Shown one piece after another: positions 26,685 through 35,208 of a DNA stretch of 64,000 nt. The translations under genes and the position numbers were made by a program. The notes below the pieces were generated by a model. The model had not been told where the DNA came from. It did not search any database and worked only from the letters and a program-made list of their open reading frames with translations. Each line of letters begins with the position of its first letter. Position 1 is the first letter of the stretch. This DNA comes from Planctomycetota bacterium (lineage in GTDB: Bacteria; Planctomycetota; UBA1135; JADKAF01): assembly GCA_016719295.1 (NCBI GenBank), contig JADKAF010000001.1, positions 6,634,001-6,698,000 on the forward strand. The letters are read 5' to 3'.

Positions 26685-27761
26685 TCAGCGCTTCGCTCGA
26701 ATCTCACCGCCCGCCGCCCGCTCCTCCACCTCCGCGCGCGAAGCGCGGCACGCGTCGCCCGGAGTGCTCATCGCGAGCTCGGCTGCGGCGACGGCGAGGG
26801 CGAGGGTTGTGCGTGGTTCGCGCGCTTCGAGTTCGCCGGCGAGAACCGCGGCGGCGAAGGCGTCGCCGGAGCCCACGCGATCGAGGACCTCGACGTCGCG
26901 AAGCGGGAGATGGTGGAGTTCGCCGTTGGTCGCGAGCAGGCCGCCGATCTGCTGGCGCGAGGCGCTGTGCGTGCGCGTGAGGGTTGCGGCGACGACTTGC
27001 AGAGAGGAGGCGTGCTCGCGGAGGCGCGGGAGGAGACGCGCGAGCTCGCGAGCGGGATCGTTCTCCTGTGGCTCGGCTTCGGCGGCGCAGAGGAAGCGGA
27101 GGTCTTCCAGGCCGCCGAAGAGGAGATCGACGTGGCGTACGAGTTCGCGATTGAGAGCGCGGGCGGCGTCGCGGCCGCCGCGGTCCTGCCAGAGGGAAGC
27201 GCGGTAGTTGAGATCGAAGCTCGTGCGCGTGCCGCTCGCGCGCGCGGCGCGGAGGAGCTCGGAGCTCAGCGTCGCGGTGGAGGGGGAGAGGGCGGCGAAG
27301 ATGGCGCCGGTGTGGAAGAGGCGCGCGCCGCGTTGCTGGAAGATGAGGGCGGGATCGAAGGCGCCAGGGGCGAGCTGGGATGCGGCGGAGTGCGCGCGAT
27401 CGGAGACGCCGAGGAGGGCGCGAGGGCCGAAGCCGCGTTCGGTGAAGTTCAGCGCATTGCGCGCGGCGCGGCCGATGCCGTCGAAGGGGCGCCAACGCAG
27501 GTGCTCGAGGTCGACGCCGCCCTCCAGCATCAGGCTCTCCAGGAGGCGGCCGATCTCGTTGTCGACCAGGGCGGAGAGGAGGGCGGTGCGGTGGCCGAAG
27601 ACGCGTGAGAGGTTGCGCGCGACGTTGTACTCGGCGCCGCCCTCGTGGACGCGGAAGCTCCGCGCGGAGCGGAGGCGCTCGTCCTCGGGGTCGAGGCGCA
27701 GCATGACCTCGCCCAGGGCGACCAAGTCGTAGCGGCAATCGGCTTTGGGTTTGATCTCCAA
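26685..27761 (-). CDS. PfkB family sugar kinase, probable 2-keto-3-deoxygluconate kinase
   Basis: 358 aa, starting with a TTG at 27761 preceded by AGGAG; no ATG is near the conserved start. The N-terminal PfkB block is RYDLVALGEVMLRLDP, with GGAEYNVARNLSRV. The C-terminal signature is LDRVGSGDAFAAAVLAG, with the catalytic Asp. The order and length match KDG kinases. By family they phosphorylate 2-keto-3-deoxygluconate to KDPG. It is divergent from the GH88-like/SDR/aldolase operon, whose last product would cleave KDPG, so the context supports the KDG assignment. The shared 120-base divergent region presumably holds both promoters. Confidence 0.88.
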   Translation of the reverse strand: MEIKPKADCRYDLVALGEVMLRLDPEDERLRSARSFRVHEGGAEYNVARNLSRVFGHRTALLSALVDNEIGRLLESLMLEGGVDLEHLRWRPFDGIGRAARNALNFTERGFGPRALLGVSDRAHSAASQLAPGAFDPALIFQQRGARLFHTGAIFAALSPSTATLSSELLRAARASGTRTSFDLNYRASLWQDRGGRDAARALNRELVRHVDLLFGGLEDLRFLCAAEAEPQENDPARELARLLPRLREHASSLQVVAATLTRTHSASRQQIGGLLATNGELHHLPLRDVEVLDRVGSGDAFAAAVLAGELEAREPRTTLALAVAAAELAMSTPGDACRASRAEVEERAAGGEIRAKR

Positions 27762-27881
27762 CGGCGCGCTCCTAAGCTGCGGGCGGCGAGTCACCACGCG
27801 CGGCGGAGGTGCGCGCGGCGGTGGACTCGAAGTGCCCGACTCGAGGCGAACACCTCGAGCGGCGAACGATAGCGAGCGCGC
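27762..27881. promoter_or_regulatory. Divergent intergenic region of the uronate module
   Basis: 120 bases between the kinase and hydrolase start codons, which point away from each other. The region should hold both promoters and any operator that couples them. I find an AGGAG site for the TTG-started kinase and no clear palindromic operator. Confidence 0.35.
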
Positions 27882-29308
27882 ATGATCCGGAGCAATGAAT
27901 CGCTGACGGCGGAGGCGCTGCGGGGGAAGCTCGCGCGGCTCTGGCAGCTGTCGGCCGGGAAGATCGTCGACGTCGATCGGAGCTGCCCGCCGGAGCGCGG
28001 AGCTCCGGTGTTCACGGTGGACGGGCGCTACACGGCGCGCGGGTGGACCGAGTGGACGCAGGGCTTCGTCTACGGCTCGGCGTTGCTCGACTTCGACGCG
28101 ACGGGCGAGCGCGAGCTGCTCGAGCTCGGGCGGCGGCGGACGCTCGAGGTGATGGCGCCGCACCTCACGCATGGCGGGGTGCACGATCACGGGTTCAACA
28201 ACGTCTCGACCTACGGGCGCTGCGGCGGCTCGCGCTGGAAGGGCGCTTCGCGCCGGAGGGCTACGAGCTCGCTTTCTACCAGCTGGCGCTCAAGGTCTCG
28301 GGGGCGGTGCAGGCGGCGCGCTGGACGAAGATCGAGAACGCGGCTCCGGAGCCCGGTGGGTGCGCTGAGCTCGGCTACATCCACAGCTTCAACGGGCCGC
28401 ACTCGTTGTTCGCCGATACCCTGCGCACGCTCCGAGCACTCGCGCTCTCGCACTCTCTCGGGCACGTGCTGCAAGGTGAGGGCGACGAGCGCTTCTCGCT
28501 GCTCGCGCGCTTGGTGCAGCACGCGGAGACGACGGCGCGCTTCACGGTGTACTACGGCGAGGGGCGCGATGCGTACGACGTCGCGGGACGCGTCGCGCAC
28601 GAGAGCCTCTTCGATGTGGTGAACGGGCGCTATCGCTGCCCCTCCACGCAGCAGGGTTACTCGGCGTTCTCGACGTGGACGCGCGGGCTCGCGTGGGTGG
28701 TGCTGGGATACGCGGAGCTCTTGGAGTGGATCGCGACGCGCCCCGACGAGGAGCTCGCGCCGCTCGGCGGGAAGCGCGCGATCGAGGCGCGGTGGCTGCG
28801 CGCCGCCCGCGCGACGGCGGAGTTCCACCTCGCGCACGTGGCGAGCTGCGGCGTGCCGTACTGGGACACCGGGGCGCCCGGGCTCGCTGGGCTCGGCGAT
28901 TGGGGGGCGAAGCCCGCGGATCCCTACAACGATCACGAGCCCGTCGACAGCTCGGCGGCGGCGATCGCGGCGCAGGGCTTGCTGCGCCTCTCGCGCGTGC
29001 TCGCCTCGGTCGGGGAGCACGCCGATGCGCGGCGCTATCGCCAAGCGGGGCTCGTGACGCTCGCGACGCTGCTGGAAGAGCCCTATCTCTCGCTCGACCC
29101 GCGGCATCAGGGGCTCCTGCTACACGCGGTGTATCACCGGCCGAACGGCTGGGATCACGTGCCGCGCGGGCGGAAGGTGCCGTGCGGCGAAGCGTGCCAG
29201 TGGGGCGACTACCACCTGCGCGAGCTCGCGTTGCTCGTGCAGCGGGAGATCGACGGGCGGCCTTGGCTCGCGTTCTTCGGACCGAGCGCCAACGGAGCAG
29301 AGCGATGA
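27882..29308 (+). CDS. GH88-like unsaturated glucuronyl hydrolase, frameshifted
   Basis: Two frames together make one protein of about 475 residues. The first, from the ATG at 27882, contains HDHGFNNVSTYG near residue 101, like the catalytic HDLGF block of GH88/GH105. Just after it the sequence turns Arg-rich, while the next frame continues LRRLALEGRFAPEGYELAFYQLALKVSG down to 29308. Adding one G to the GGG at 28215-28217 restores the frame. Later motifs fit the family: GYSAFSTWTRGLAWVVLGYAE and EPVDSSAAAIAAQGLLRL. By family it hydrolyses unsaturated uronic disaccharides made by polysaccharide lyases. With no signal peptide visible it is probably cytoplasmic. The ATG of the SDR overlaps its stop. 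Confidence 0.82.
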
Positions 29309-30084
29309 AGGCGCGCCGGATCGCGATCGTCACCGGCGGGACGCGCGGGATCGGGCTCGGCATCGCGCGTTGCCTCGCGCGCGAGGGCTGCGATCTCGTG
29401 CTCGCCGGGCGGCGCTCGAAGGGCAGCGTTCTGGCACCTCTCGCCGAGCTCGAGGCGCTCGGCGCGCAAGTGCACTACGTCGCGGGCGACCTCGCCGAGC
29501 GGCCGGCGCGCGATCAGCTCGTGTGCGAGGCGCTGCAGCGCTTCGGCGCGATCCACGTGCTGATCAACAACGCGGGGGCGGGCTCGCGCGATCGCGGCGT
29601 CGACATGCTGCAGGTCGACGAGGAGAACTTCGCCTGGATGCTGCGCACCAATCTGCGCTCGCCCTACTTCCTGACGCAGCTCGTCTCACGGCACATGGTC
29701 GAGCGGCGGAAGGCCGATGCGCAGTTCCGCGCGTGCATCGTGAACGTGAGCTCGGTGTCGGCGGAGATCGCGTCGATCTCGCGCGGCGACTACTGCGTGG
29801 CGAAGGCCGGGCTCGCGATGGCGACGAAGCTCTGGGCGACGCGGCTGGCGCCGGAGGGGATTCCGGTGTACGAGGTGCGCCCCGGGCTGATCCTGACGGA
29901 CATGACCGCGGCGGTGAAGGAGCGCTACGACGCGTTCATCGCGGCGGGCAACCTCGCCGAGGCGCGCTGGGGGACGCCCGACGACGTCGGGCGCGCGGTG
30001 GCGCTCCTGGTGCGCGGCGAGCTGCCGTATGCGCCGGGGCAGGTCCTGCACGTCGACGGAGGCTTGTCGTGGCCGAGGCTGTGA
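29305..30084 (+). CDS. Short-chain dehydrogenase/reductase, uronate-pathway candidate (KduD-like role)
   Basis: 259 aa from MKARRIAIVTGGTRGIGLG at 29305, overlapping the previous stop (ATGA). It has the cofactor motif TGGTRGIG, the NNAG block, catalytic Ser in VNVSSVSAE and the Tyr-x3-Lys pair in DYCVAKAG. The C-terminus ends GQVLHVDGGLSW. By sequence alone it is an ordinary FabG-like SDR. Its position between a GH88-like hydrolase and a KDPG aldolase suggests it reduces or oxidises a keto-deoxy-sugar such as 5-keto-4-deoxyuronate, the KduD step. I infer that from context only. Its stop overlaps the aldolase GTG start by three bases. Confidence 0.9.
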   Translation: MKARRIAIVTGGTRGIGLGIARCLAREGCDLVLAGRRSKGSVLAPLAELEALGAQVHYVAGDLAERPARDQLVCEALQRFGAIHVLINNAGAGSRDRGVDMLQVDEENFAWMLRTNLRSPYFLTQLVSRHMVERRKADAQFRACIVNVSSVSAEIASISRGDYCVAKAGLAMATKLWATRLAPEGIPVYEVRPGLILTDMTAAVKERYDAFIAAGNLAEARWGTPDDVGRAVALLVRGELPYAPGQVLHVDGGLSWPRL

Positions 30085-30824
30085 ACGGGGGCGGGCATCA
30101 CGCCGGAGATCACCACGCTGGGGATCAACACCATGCTGGGGATCAACACCATGCTGGAGATCCTCACGGCGCGCATCACGAGGAGGCGCATGCGCCCTTC
30201 GATCCCGAGCTGATGGGTGAGCTCGAGCGTTTCGCGCTCGTTCCCTTGGTCGAGCTCGAGCGCGTGGAGGATGCGCTGCCCATCGCGGACGCCTTCCTCG
30301 CCGCGGGCCTGCCGGTGATGGAGATCGCGCTGCGCACACCGGACGCGCTGCAGGCCATCGAGAAGCTCGCGGCCTACTCGGAGCTCTTGCTCGGCGCCGG
30401 CACCGTGTGCACGGTCGCGCAAGCGCAGCGCGCCGCCGAAGCGGGGGCCGCGTTCCTCGTCTCGCCGGGCTTCGATCGCGAGCTCGTCGAATGGTGCCTC
30501 GAGTGGGACATGCCGATCCTGCCCGGCGTCGCGACGCCGAGCGAGGCGATGGCCGCGCGTTCCCTCGGCCTCGAGGTCGTGAAGCTCTTCCCCGCCGAAG
30601 CGCTCGGGGGGATCCGCTACCTAAAGGCGCTCGCGGCGCCCTTCCCCGGTCTGCGCTTCGTCCCCACGGGCGGCATCGCGCTCCAGCACTTGAGCGAGTA
30701 CCTCTCGCTCCCGCAGGTCTTCGCCGTCGGCGGCTCCTTCCTCTGCCCGCGCGAGCTCCTCCGCTCCCGCTCCTGGGACACCCTCCGCCGCCTCGTCGAA
30801 GACGCCCTCCGCTCCCGCCGCTGA
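30081..30824 (+). CDS. eda: KDPG/KHG aldolase with repeated His-rich N-terminus
   Basis: 247 aa from a GTG at 30081 that overlaps the SDR stop (GTGA). Residues 6-45 are a His-rich extension with four HHAGD units, two preceded by Gln, followed by more His. The catalytic domain then begins PELMGELERFALVPLVELE. The Schiff-base Lys is in EVVKLFPAEALGG; the Glu/Arg substrate pair is in PVMEIALRTPD, and GAGTVCTVAQAQ is canonical. By family it splits KDPG into pyruvate and glyceraldehyde-3-phosphate in the cytoplasm. Classical KDPG aldolases are near 210 residues, so the extension is extra. It is the last gene of the uronate operon. Confidence 0.93.
   Translation: MNGGGHHAGDHHAGDQHHAGDQHHAGDPHGAHHEEAHAPFDPELMGELERFALVPLVELERVEDALPIADAFLAAGLPVMEIALRTPDALQAIEKLAAYSELLLGAGTVCTVAQAQRAAEAGAAFLVSPGFDRELVEWCLEWDMPILPGVATPSEAMAARSLGLEVVKLFPAEALGGIRYLKALAAPFPGLRFVPTGGIALQHLSEYLSLPQVFAVGGSFLCPRELLRSRSWDTLRRLVEDALRSRR
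30096..30161 (+). repeat. Tandem repeat encoding HHAGD units
   Basis: Four tandem units: two of 15 bases, then two of 18 with an added CAA codon. The last two differ by one base. They encode HHAGD, HHAGD, QHHAGD, QHHAGD in the aldolase frame. Confidence 0.9.
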
Positions 30825-30826
30825 CC

Positions 30827-30904
30827 CGTCGATCAAGAAGGGGTCAGACCCCTGGTTGATCGACGTCATCGATCAGAGAGGGGTCTGACCCCTACTTGAT
30901 CGAC
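30827..30904. repeat. Twin palindromic element (REP-like), possible bidirectional terminator
   Basis: Two imperfect palindromes in tandem lie between convergent stops. The first (30827-30865) pairs CGTCGATCAA with TTGATCGACG around a core AGGGGTCAGACCCCT. The second (30869-30902) has core AGGGGTCTGACCCCT. Both can fold into strong hairpins. The conserved GGGGTC..GACCCC core resembles REP or IS200-linked palindromes seen in many bacteria, and here it sits 3 bases after the aldolase stop and about 6 from the stop of the convergent gene. Confidence 0.7.
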
Positions 30905-30909
30905 GGGGG

Positions 30910-32019
30910 TTACTTCAGCGGGTGGATGGCTAGGGAGTCGAAGGAGCAGGAGGCGTCGGCCTTGGTCCAGAGGCCGACCTTGCCGGGGGAGGTGAAGGTC
31001 GCGTCCTCGATCTCGAGCAGGGGCTTGCCGTCGAAGTCGACGCGCATCTTGGCGCCGTGCACGCGGACGCCGAGGGTGTGCCAGGTCGCGCCGCCGGGTG
31101 CTTCGATGCGCGCCGATTGGAGCTGGGTGCGCTTGCCGTCCTCGACCTTGTAGATGCGCAGGTTCGACTCGAGCGGGTTCCAGCGCGTGATGTAGTAGTT
31201 GTTCTCGTCGCGGGCGCGCCAGACGAGACCGCCGCCTTGGTCTTCTTCGCCGCTGTCGGCGCGGAGCTGCACGGCGAGCTCCAAGTTCGCGGGGAATGCG
31301 TTCTCGCTGAGGAGCAGGTTGAAGGTCTGGCCGGCGTTCGCGCTCTTCACGCTGAGCACTTGCTTGCCGTTCGCGGCGGCGTTGTCGCGGACGACGCTCC
31401 AAGTCGCGGGTGTGCCTGCGCCGTTCGTCTCGGCGAGCGCGAAGCCCTTCGGCGTGCTGCCCGGGGACAGGTCCTCGAACGCGAGCTTCAGCGGATCGAG
31501 CGCGAGGACGGGCGCCGGCTGGATCTGGCCCTTCCCGGGTCCTTCGCCGTGCTCGTGCTCCTCACCGTGTTCGTGCTCCTGCTCGTCGTCTTCGTCTTCC
31601 TCGCCACCGACGACCTCGTCGAGCAGCCCCATCTTCTCGATCTCGTCGACCCAGCCGCTCACCGCGTCGACCTCTACCTCCCAGATCTCTCCATCGCGCA
31701 GGATCATGATCTGGAACTCGACCTCGAGCTCGTCCTCCTCGCGCTCGACGTCGAGGTGCGCGGCGAGCACATCGCCCGCGACCACGCGGTTTGCGCGGAG
31801 CACCGCCTCGGCGAGCGAGATGCGCGCCTTCGCGAGCCCGGCGCGGAAGTCGTCGGCGGTGGCGGGGCGCTCGTCGTCGTCGTCGCCCTCGCCTTCCTCC
31901 TCCATCTCCTCTTCGCGCACGATGTCCTCGCGCTCTTCGGGTTCCTGCGCGCCGAGCGGCGCCGCGGCGAAGGCCAAGAACGAGAGCAGGATCAGCGGGA
32001 TGCGCAGCGGGAGCAGCAT
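30910..32019 (-). CDS. Secreted PepSY-like and concanavalin-like (DUF1080-type) protein with His/acidic linker
   Basis: 369 aa. The signal peptide ends FAAAPLGAQ. A short highly acidic stretch follows, then a PepSY-like fold at residues 55-125 (AKARISLAEAVLRANRV, GEIWEVEVDAVSG). Residues about 138-165 are a linker of alternating His and Glu (EHEHGEEHEHGEG). The C-terminal 190 residues form a DUF1080/3-keto-disaccharide-hydrolase-like beta-sandwich (GGLVWRARDENNYYITRW, GKPLLEIEDATFTSPGKVGLW). By family the last domain binds or acts on carbohydrate. The linker could bind divalent metal; that is an inference. Confidence 0.85.
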   Translation of the reverse strand: MLLPLRIPLILLSFLAFAAAPLGAQEPEEREDIVREEEMEEEGEGDDDDERPATADDFRAGLAKARISLAEAVLRANRVVAGDVLAAHLDVEREEDELEVEFQIMILRDGEIWEVEVDAVSGWVDEIEKMGLLDEVVGGEEDEDDEQEHEHGEEHEHGEGPGKGQIQPAPVLALDPLKLAFEDLSPGSTPKGFALAETNGAGTPATWSVVRDNAAANGKQVLSVKSANAGQTFNLLLSENAFPANLELAVQLRADSGEEDQGGGLVWRARDENNYYITRWNPLESNLRIYKVEDGKRTQLQSARIEAPGGATWHTLGVRVHGAKMRVDFDGKPLLEIEDATFTSPGKVGLWTKADASCSFDSLAIHPLK

Positions 32020-32128
32020 GGGATGGGCCTCGCGTGTTCAGCGGAGAAACCGGGATCGCGCGGGATCCTAGCGTTTTCCTCCGCGATGCGCTGCCCCTCC
32101 CGCGCGGAGTAGGATCTCGCCGCCCCCG

Positions 32129-32806
32129 ATGGAGACCTCGCTGTCCACTCGCTGGTCGATCGTCCACGGCGCCGCTGCTGGCGACGCCGAGGCCGCGCGC
32201 GTCTTCGCCGAGACCTACCTCGGGATCGTGCGCGCGTATCTCTTGAAGCGCTGGCGCGGCCGCTCCGAGATCGTCGGCGTCGACGACGCGCTGCAAGAGG
32301 TGTTCCTCGACTTCTTCCGCGCGGGCGGCGCGCTCGGGCGCGTCGATGCGGGTCGGCCCGGCGGGTTCCGCACCTTCCTCTTCGGCGTGGTGCACAAGGT
32401 CGCCCTGCGCCACGAGGAGCGCGCGGCGCGCGAGCGCGCGCGGGCCGCGGCGACGCCGGCCGGGGAGCAGGCCTCGCCCGAGCGCGATCAGGCCTCCCGC
32501 ATCTTCGATCGAACTTGGGCGCTCGAGCTGCTCCAGCGCGCGCATGCCCGCCTCGAGGCCGAGGCCGCCGGCGATGCCGACGCGCAGCGCCGCCTGGAGA
32601 TCCTGCGCCTGCGCTTCCGCGAGGACCTGCCGATCCGCGAGATCGCCGTGCTCGTCGGCCTCGAGGCCGTTCGCGCGCATCGCGAGTTCGCCCGCGCGCG
32701 CGAGGAGTTCAAGGCGGCGCTGCGGGCCGAAGTCGCCCGCACCGTGGCGACGCGTGGCGAGGATCCCGAGCGCGAGTGCCGCTTCCTGCTGGAGCTCCTC
32801 GGATGA
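32129..32806 (+). CDS. ECF-family RNA polymerase sigma factor, kinase-linked
   Basis: 225 aa. Region 2 is visible as VDDALQEVFLDFFRAGG and GGFRTFLFGVVHKVALRH. Region 4 follows at residues 150-210, ending LREDLPIREIAVLVGLEAVRAH-type helices (LRLRFREDLPIREIAVLVG). It lacks the usual anti-sigma gene next door. Instead its stop overlaps the start of a membrane Ser/Thr kinase (ATGA at 32803-32806). By family such planctomycete ECF factors are thought to be controlled by partner kinases. Because the two genes are translationally coupled, they should be made in step. Confidence 0.9.
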   Translation: METSLSTRWSIVHGAAAGDAEAARVFAETYLGIVRAYLLKRWRGRSEIVGVDDALQEVFLDFFRAGGALGRVDAGRPGGFRTFLFGVVHKVALRHEERAARERARAAATPAGEQASPERDQASRIFDRTWALELLQRAHARLEAEAAGDADAQRRLEILRLRFREDLPIREIAVLVGLEAVRAHREFARAREEFKAALRAEVARTVATRGEDPERECRFLLELLG

Positions 32807-35109
32807 GCGGCGGCGAGCGCGACCGCGATCTCCGGGATTCCGACCGCGAGAACGGCGCCCGATCGGGAAAGGAAGGGACCCGTCCTCCCGCCGCCATGGC
32901 TGAGTCTCTGGAACCCTCCGCGAGCCCGCCCGACGCCGAGTCCTTCTCGAGCGACCCGGCGCTCGCCTGCTCCGTCGATGGGAGCTTCGCCGCGCCGGAG
33001 GAGCGCGCGTGGGACACCGCTCTGCGCGCCCTATTCGCAGTTCCGGAGGAGCCCGCCGCGCGCGCTGCCGCGGAGAGCGTGCTCGCGCAGCTCCCCGTCG
33101 CGGCCGAGGAGCTCGGCGTGCTGCGCCTCCGCGCGCTCGACGGCTCGCCGGCGCCCGCGCCCTTGGTGCCGCGCAGCGTCGAGATCGACTTGCGCGCCGG
33201 CCGCATCGGACGCCTGCGCCTCGTCCGCGAGATCGCGCGCGGCGGCGTCGGCGTCGTGCTCGAGGCCTTCGATCCCGACCTCGGCCGCAGCGTCGCCGTG
33301 AAGGTCCTGCGCGAGGAGCTCGCGGGCAACTTCGCTCTCGTGCAGCGCTTCGTCGAGGAAGCGCAGATCGGCGGTCAGCTCCAGCATCCCGGCATCGTGC
33401 CGGTGTACGAGCTCGGCCTCGATGCGACGCGTCGCCCGTACTTCGCGATGCGCCTCGTCGAGGGGCGGACGCTCGCGAGCTCGCTGGCGGCGCGCGAGCG
33501 CGGCGCGAGCGAGCATCGCGCGCTCCTCGCGCACTTCGAGCGCGTGTGCCAGACCATGGCCTACGCGCATGCGCGCGGTGTCGTGCACCGCGACCTGAAG
33601 CCCGCGAACGTGATGCTCGGCGCGTACGGCGAGACGCTGGTCATGGACTGGGGCCTCGCCAAGGTGCTCGAGCGCCGCGAGCCCGAGCACGCCGCGGCGG
33701 AGGCTCCGGCTGCGAGCGAGACGCCGTTGCGCGTGGAGACGCTGCGGAGCCGAGCCGAGGACTCGGCCCAGCTCTCGCAGAGCGGCGAGCGCTTGGGAAC
33801 TCCGGCCTACATGGCGCCGGAGCAGGCGCGCGGCGAACGCGAGGCGATCGACGCGCGCGCCGACGTCTGGGCGCTCGGGGCGATGCTCTTCGAGATCGCG
33901 TGCGGCGAGAGCTGGCACCAGCAGGACGCGCCGTCGCGCAGCGCGCGCGAGCGCTTGGCGGCGTTCGCGCTCGAGCCCGAGCTCGAGCGCTTGATCGAGC
34001 GCTGCCTCGAGCCGGAGCGCGCCGAGCGACCGAGCGACGCGGGCGAGGTCGCCTCGGCGATCAGCGCGCATCTCGCCGGTGCCGAAGCTCGTGCCCGCGC
34101 GGCCGAGATCGCCGCGGCGGCCGCGGAGACGCGCACGCGCGCGGAGCGGAAGGCGAAGCGCCTCGGGCTCTCGCTCGCGGCCGCGCTCGCCGCGGCCCTC
34201 GTGCTGGCGGCGCTCTTCCTCGGCGATCGCCGCGCGCGCTCGCTCGCGCTCGAGGCGCAAGTCGAGAGCTCGATCGAGAGCGCGAGCGCCGCGCGAGCGC
34301 GCGGCGACTTCGATGTCGCACGCGCGGCGCTCGATCGCGCCGCAGGCGCGCTGGCCGCGGCCGGCGAAGATCCCGCGGGTGATGCGGAGCTCGTCGCCGA
34401 GCGAGCGAAGGTGGATGCGGAAGCGCGCCTCGCCGACCTGCGCTTGGAGCTTCTGCGCCTGCGCACGAGCGCTTCGCCGCCGCATCTCGTCGACGAGAGG
34501 AACCGCGGCTTCTTCGCCGCGCTCGGCGTCGAGGGCATCGACGATCCGGCTCGGTCGCTGAAGGATCGTTCGCGAGAGCTGATCGCCCTCGCGCCGGAGC
34601 TGCGCGCGGAGATCGCGGCCGTGCTGCAGGACTGGGGCCATCGCCGTCGGCGGCAAGGCGATCCCGCGTTGCGCTTCCTCGATCTCTTCGAGCTCGCGCA
34701 AGCGCTCGACGCCGACCCGACGCGCACGGCGCTGCGCGGCGCGCTGCGCGGGCGCAGCGCGGAGGTGGTGAAGAGCGCGCTGCGCGAGATCGACCTCGAC
34801 GCGGCGCCGTTGCTGACGATCCACCTCGCGGCCGAAGCCCTCGATAGCTCGGGAGCCAGCGATGACGCGCGCACGCTGCTGCTCGCCGCGGTGGAGCGCG
34901 CCCCGGATGATCTCTGGACGCGCTGGCAGCTCGCGCGCCAGCTCTCGCGCGGCAGCTCGGAGCAGCGCGCCGAGGCCGAGGTCCATGCGGCCGTCGCGCG
35001 GACCTTGCATCCCGACGGGCTGAATCCCCTGCTGCCGGCTCCGGAGCGCGGCCCCGGACCGCCGCGGCGCGAAGGACCTCCGCATCGACCCGAGCGCCGC
35101 GGGTTCTGA
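32803..35109 (+). CDS. Transmembrane Ser/Thr protein kinase, partner of the upstream sigma factor
   Basis: 768 aa from MSGGERDRDLRD at 32803. An Ala/Glu-rich N-terminal region precedes the kinase domain: glycine loop IARGGVGVVLEAF (near residue 146), VAVKVL lysine (near 167), HRDLKPANVML (near 261), DWGLAKVLE in place of DFG (near 281) and GTPAYMAPEQA. One membrane segment lies near residue 455 (LGLSLAAALAAALVLAALFLG). The outer part has Ala/Arg-rich helical repeats that may be TPR-like (FDVARAALDRAAGALAAAGEDP). By family it phosphorylates Ser/Thr in response to an outer signal; the sigma factor is the likely target. DWG instead of DFG is common in planctomycete kinases. Confidence 0.93.
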   Translation: MSGGERDRDLRDSDRENGARSGKEGTRPPAAMAESLEPSASPPDAESFSSDPALACSVDGSFAAPEERAWDTALRALFAVPEEPAARAAAESVLAQLPVAAEELGVLRLRALDGSPAPAPLVPRSVEIDLRAGRIGRLRLVREIARGGVGVVLEAFDPDLGRSVAVKVLREELAGNFALVQRFVEEAQIGGQLQHPGIVPVYELGLDATRRPYFAMRLVEGRTLASSLAARERGASEHRALLAHFERVCQTMAYAHARGVVHRDLKPANVMLGAYGETLVMDWGLAKVLERREPEHAAAEAPAASETPLRVETLRSRAEDSAQLSQSGERLGTPAYMAPEQARGEREAIDARADVWALGAMLFEIACGESWHQQDAPSRSARERLAAFALEPELERLIERCLEPERAERPSDAGEVASAISAHLAGAEARARAAEIAAAAAETRTRAERKAKRLGLSLAAALAAALVLAALFLGDRRARSLALEAQVESSIESASAARARGDFDVARAALDRAAGALAAAGEDPAGDAELVAERAKVDAEARLADLRLELLRLRTSASPPHLVDERNRGFFAALGVEGIDDPARSLKDRSRELIALAPELRAEIAAVLQDWGHRRRRQGDPALRFLDLFELAQALDADPTRTALRGALRGRSAEVVKSALREIDLDAAPLLTIHLAAEALDSSGASDDARTLLLAAVERAPDDLWTRWQLARQLSRGSSEQRAEAEVHAAVARTLHPDGLNPLLPAPERGPGPPRREGPPHRPERRGF

Positions 35110-35208
35110 GGCGCCGGCGCCGCCGAGGCGGCAGGGCGTGCCCGCCGAGGCGACGACGGCTCTGCGAGCGGCTATGCTCCTTCTCTTCTCGTCGCGTCCT
35201 GTGGAACG

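Noticed and set aside
29370..30080. Longer aldolase start inside the SDR gene
   Set aside because: The upstream in-frame part is the shadow of the SDR, and the GTG at 30081 overlaps the SDR stop exactly, as in a coupled operon.
33031..35085. Long minus-strand frame opposite the membrane kinase
   Set aside because: The kinase frame has full catalytic motifs; this frame is Arg/Leu-rich noise.
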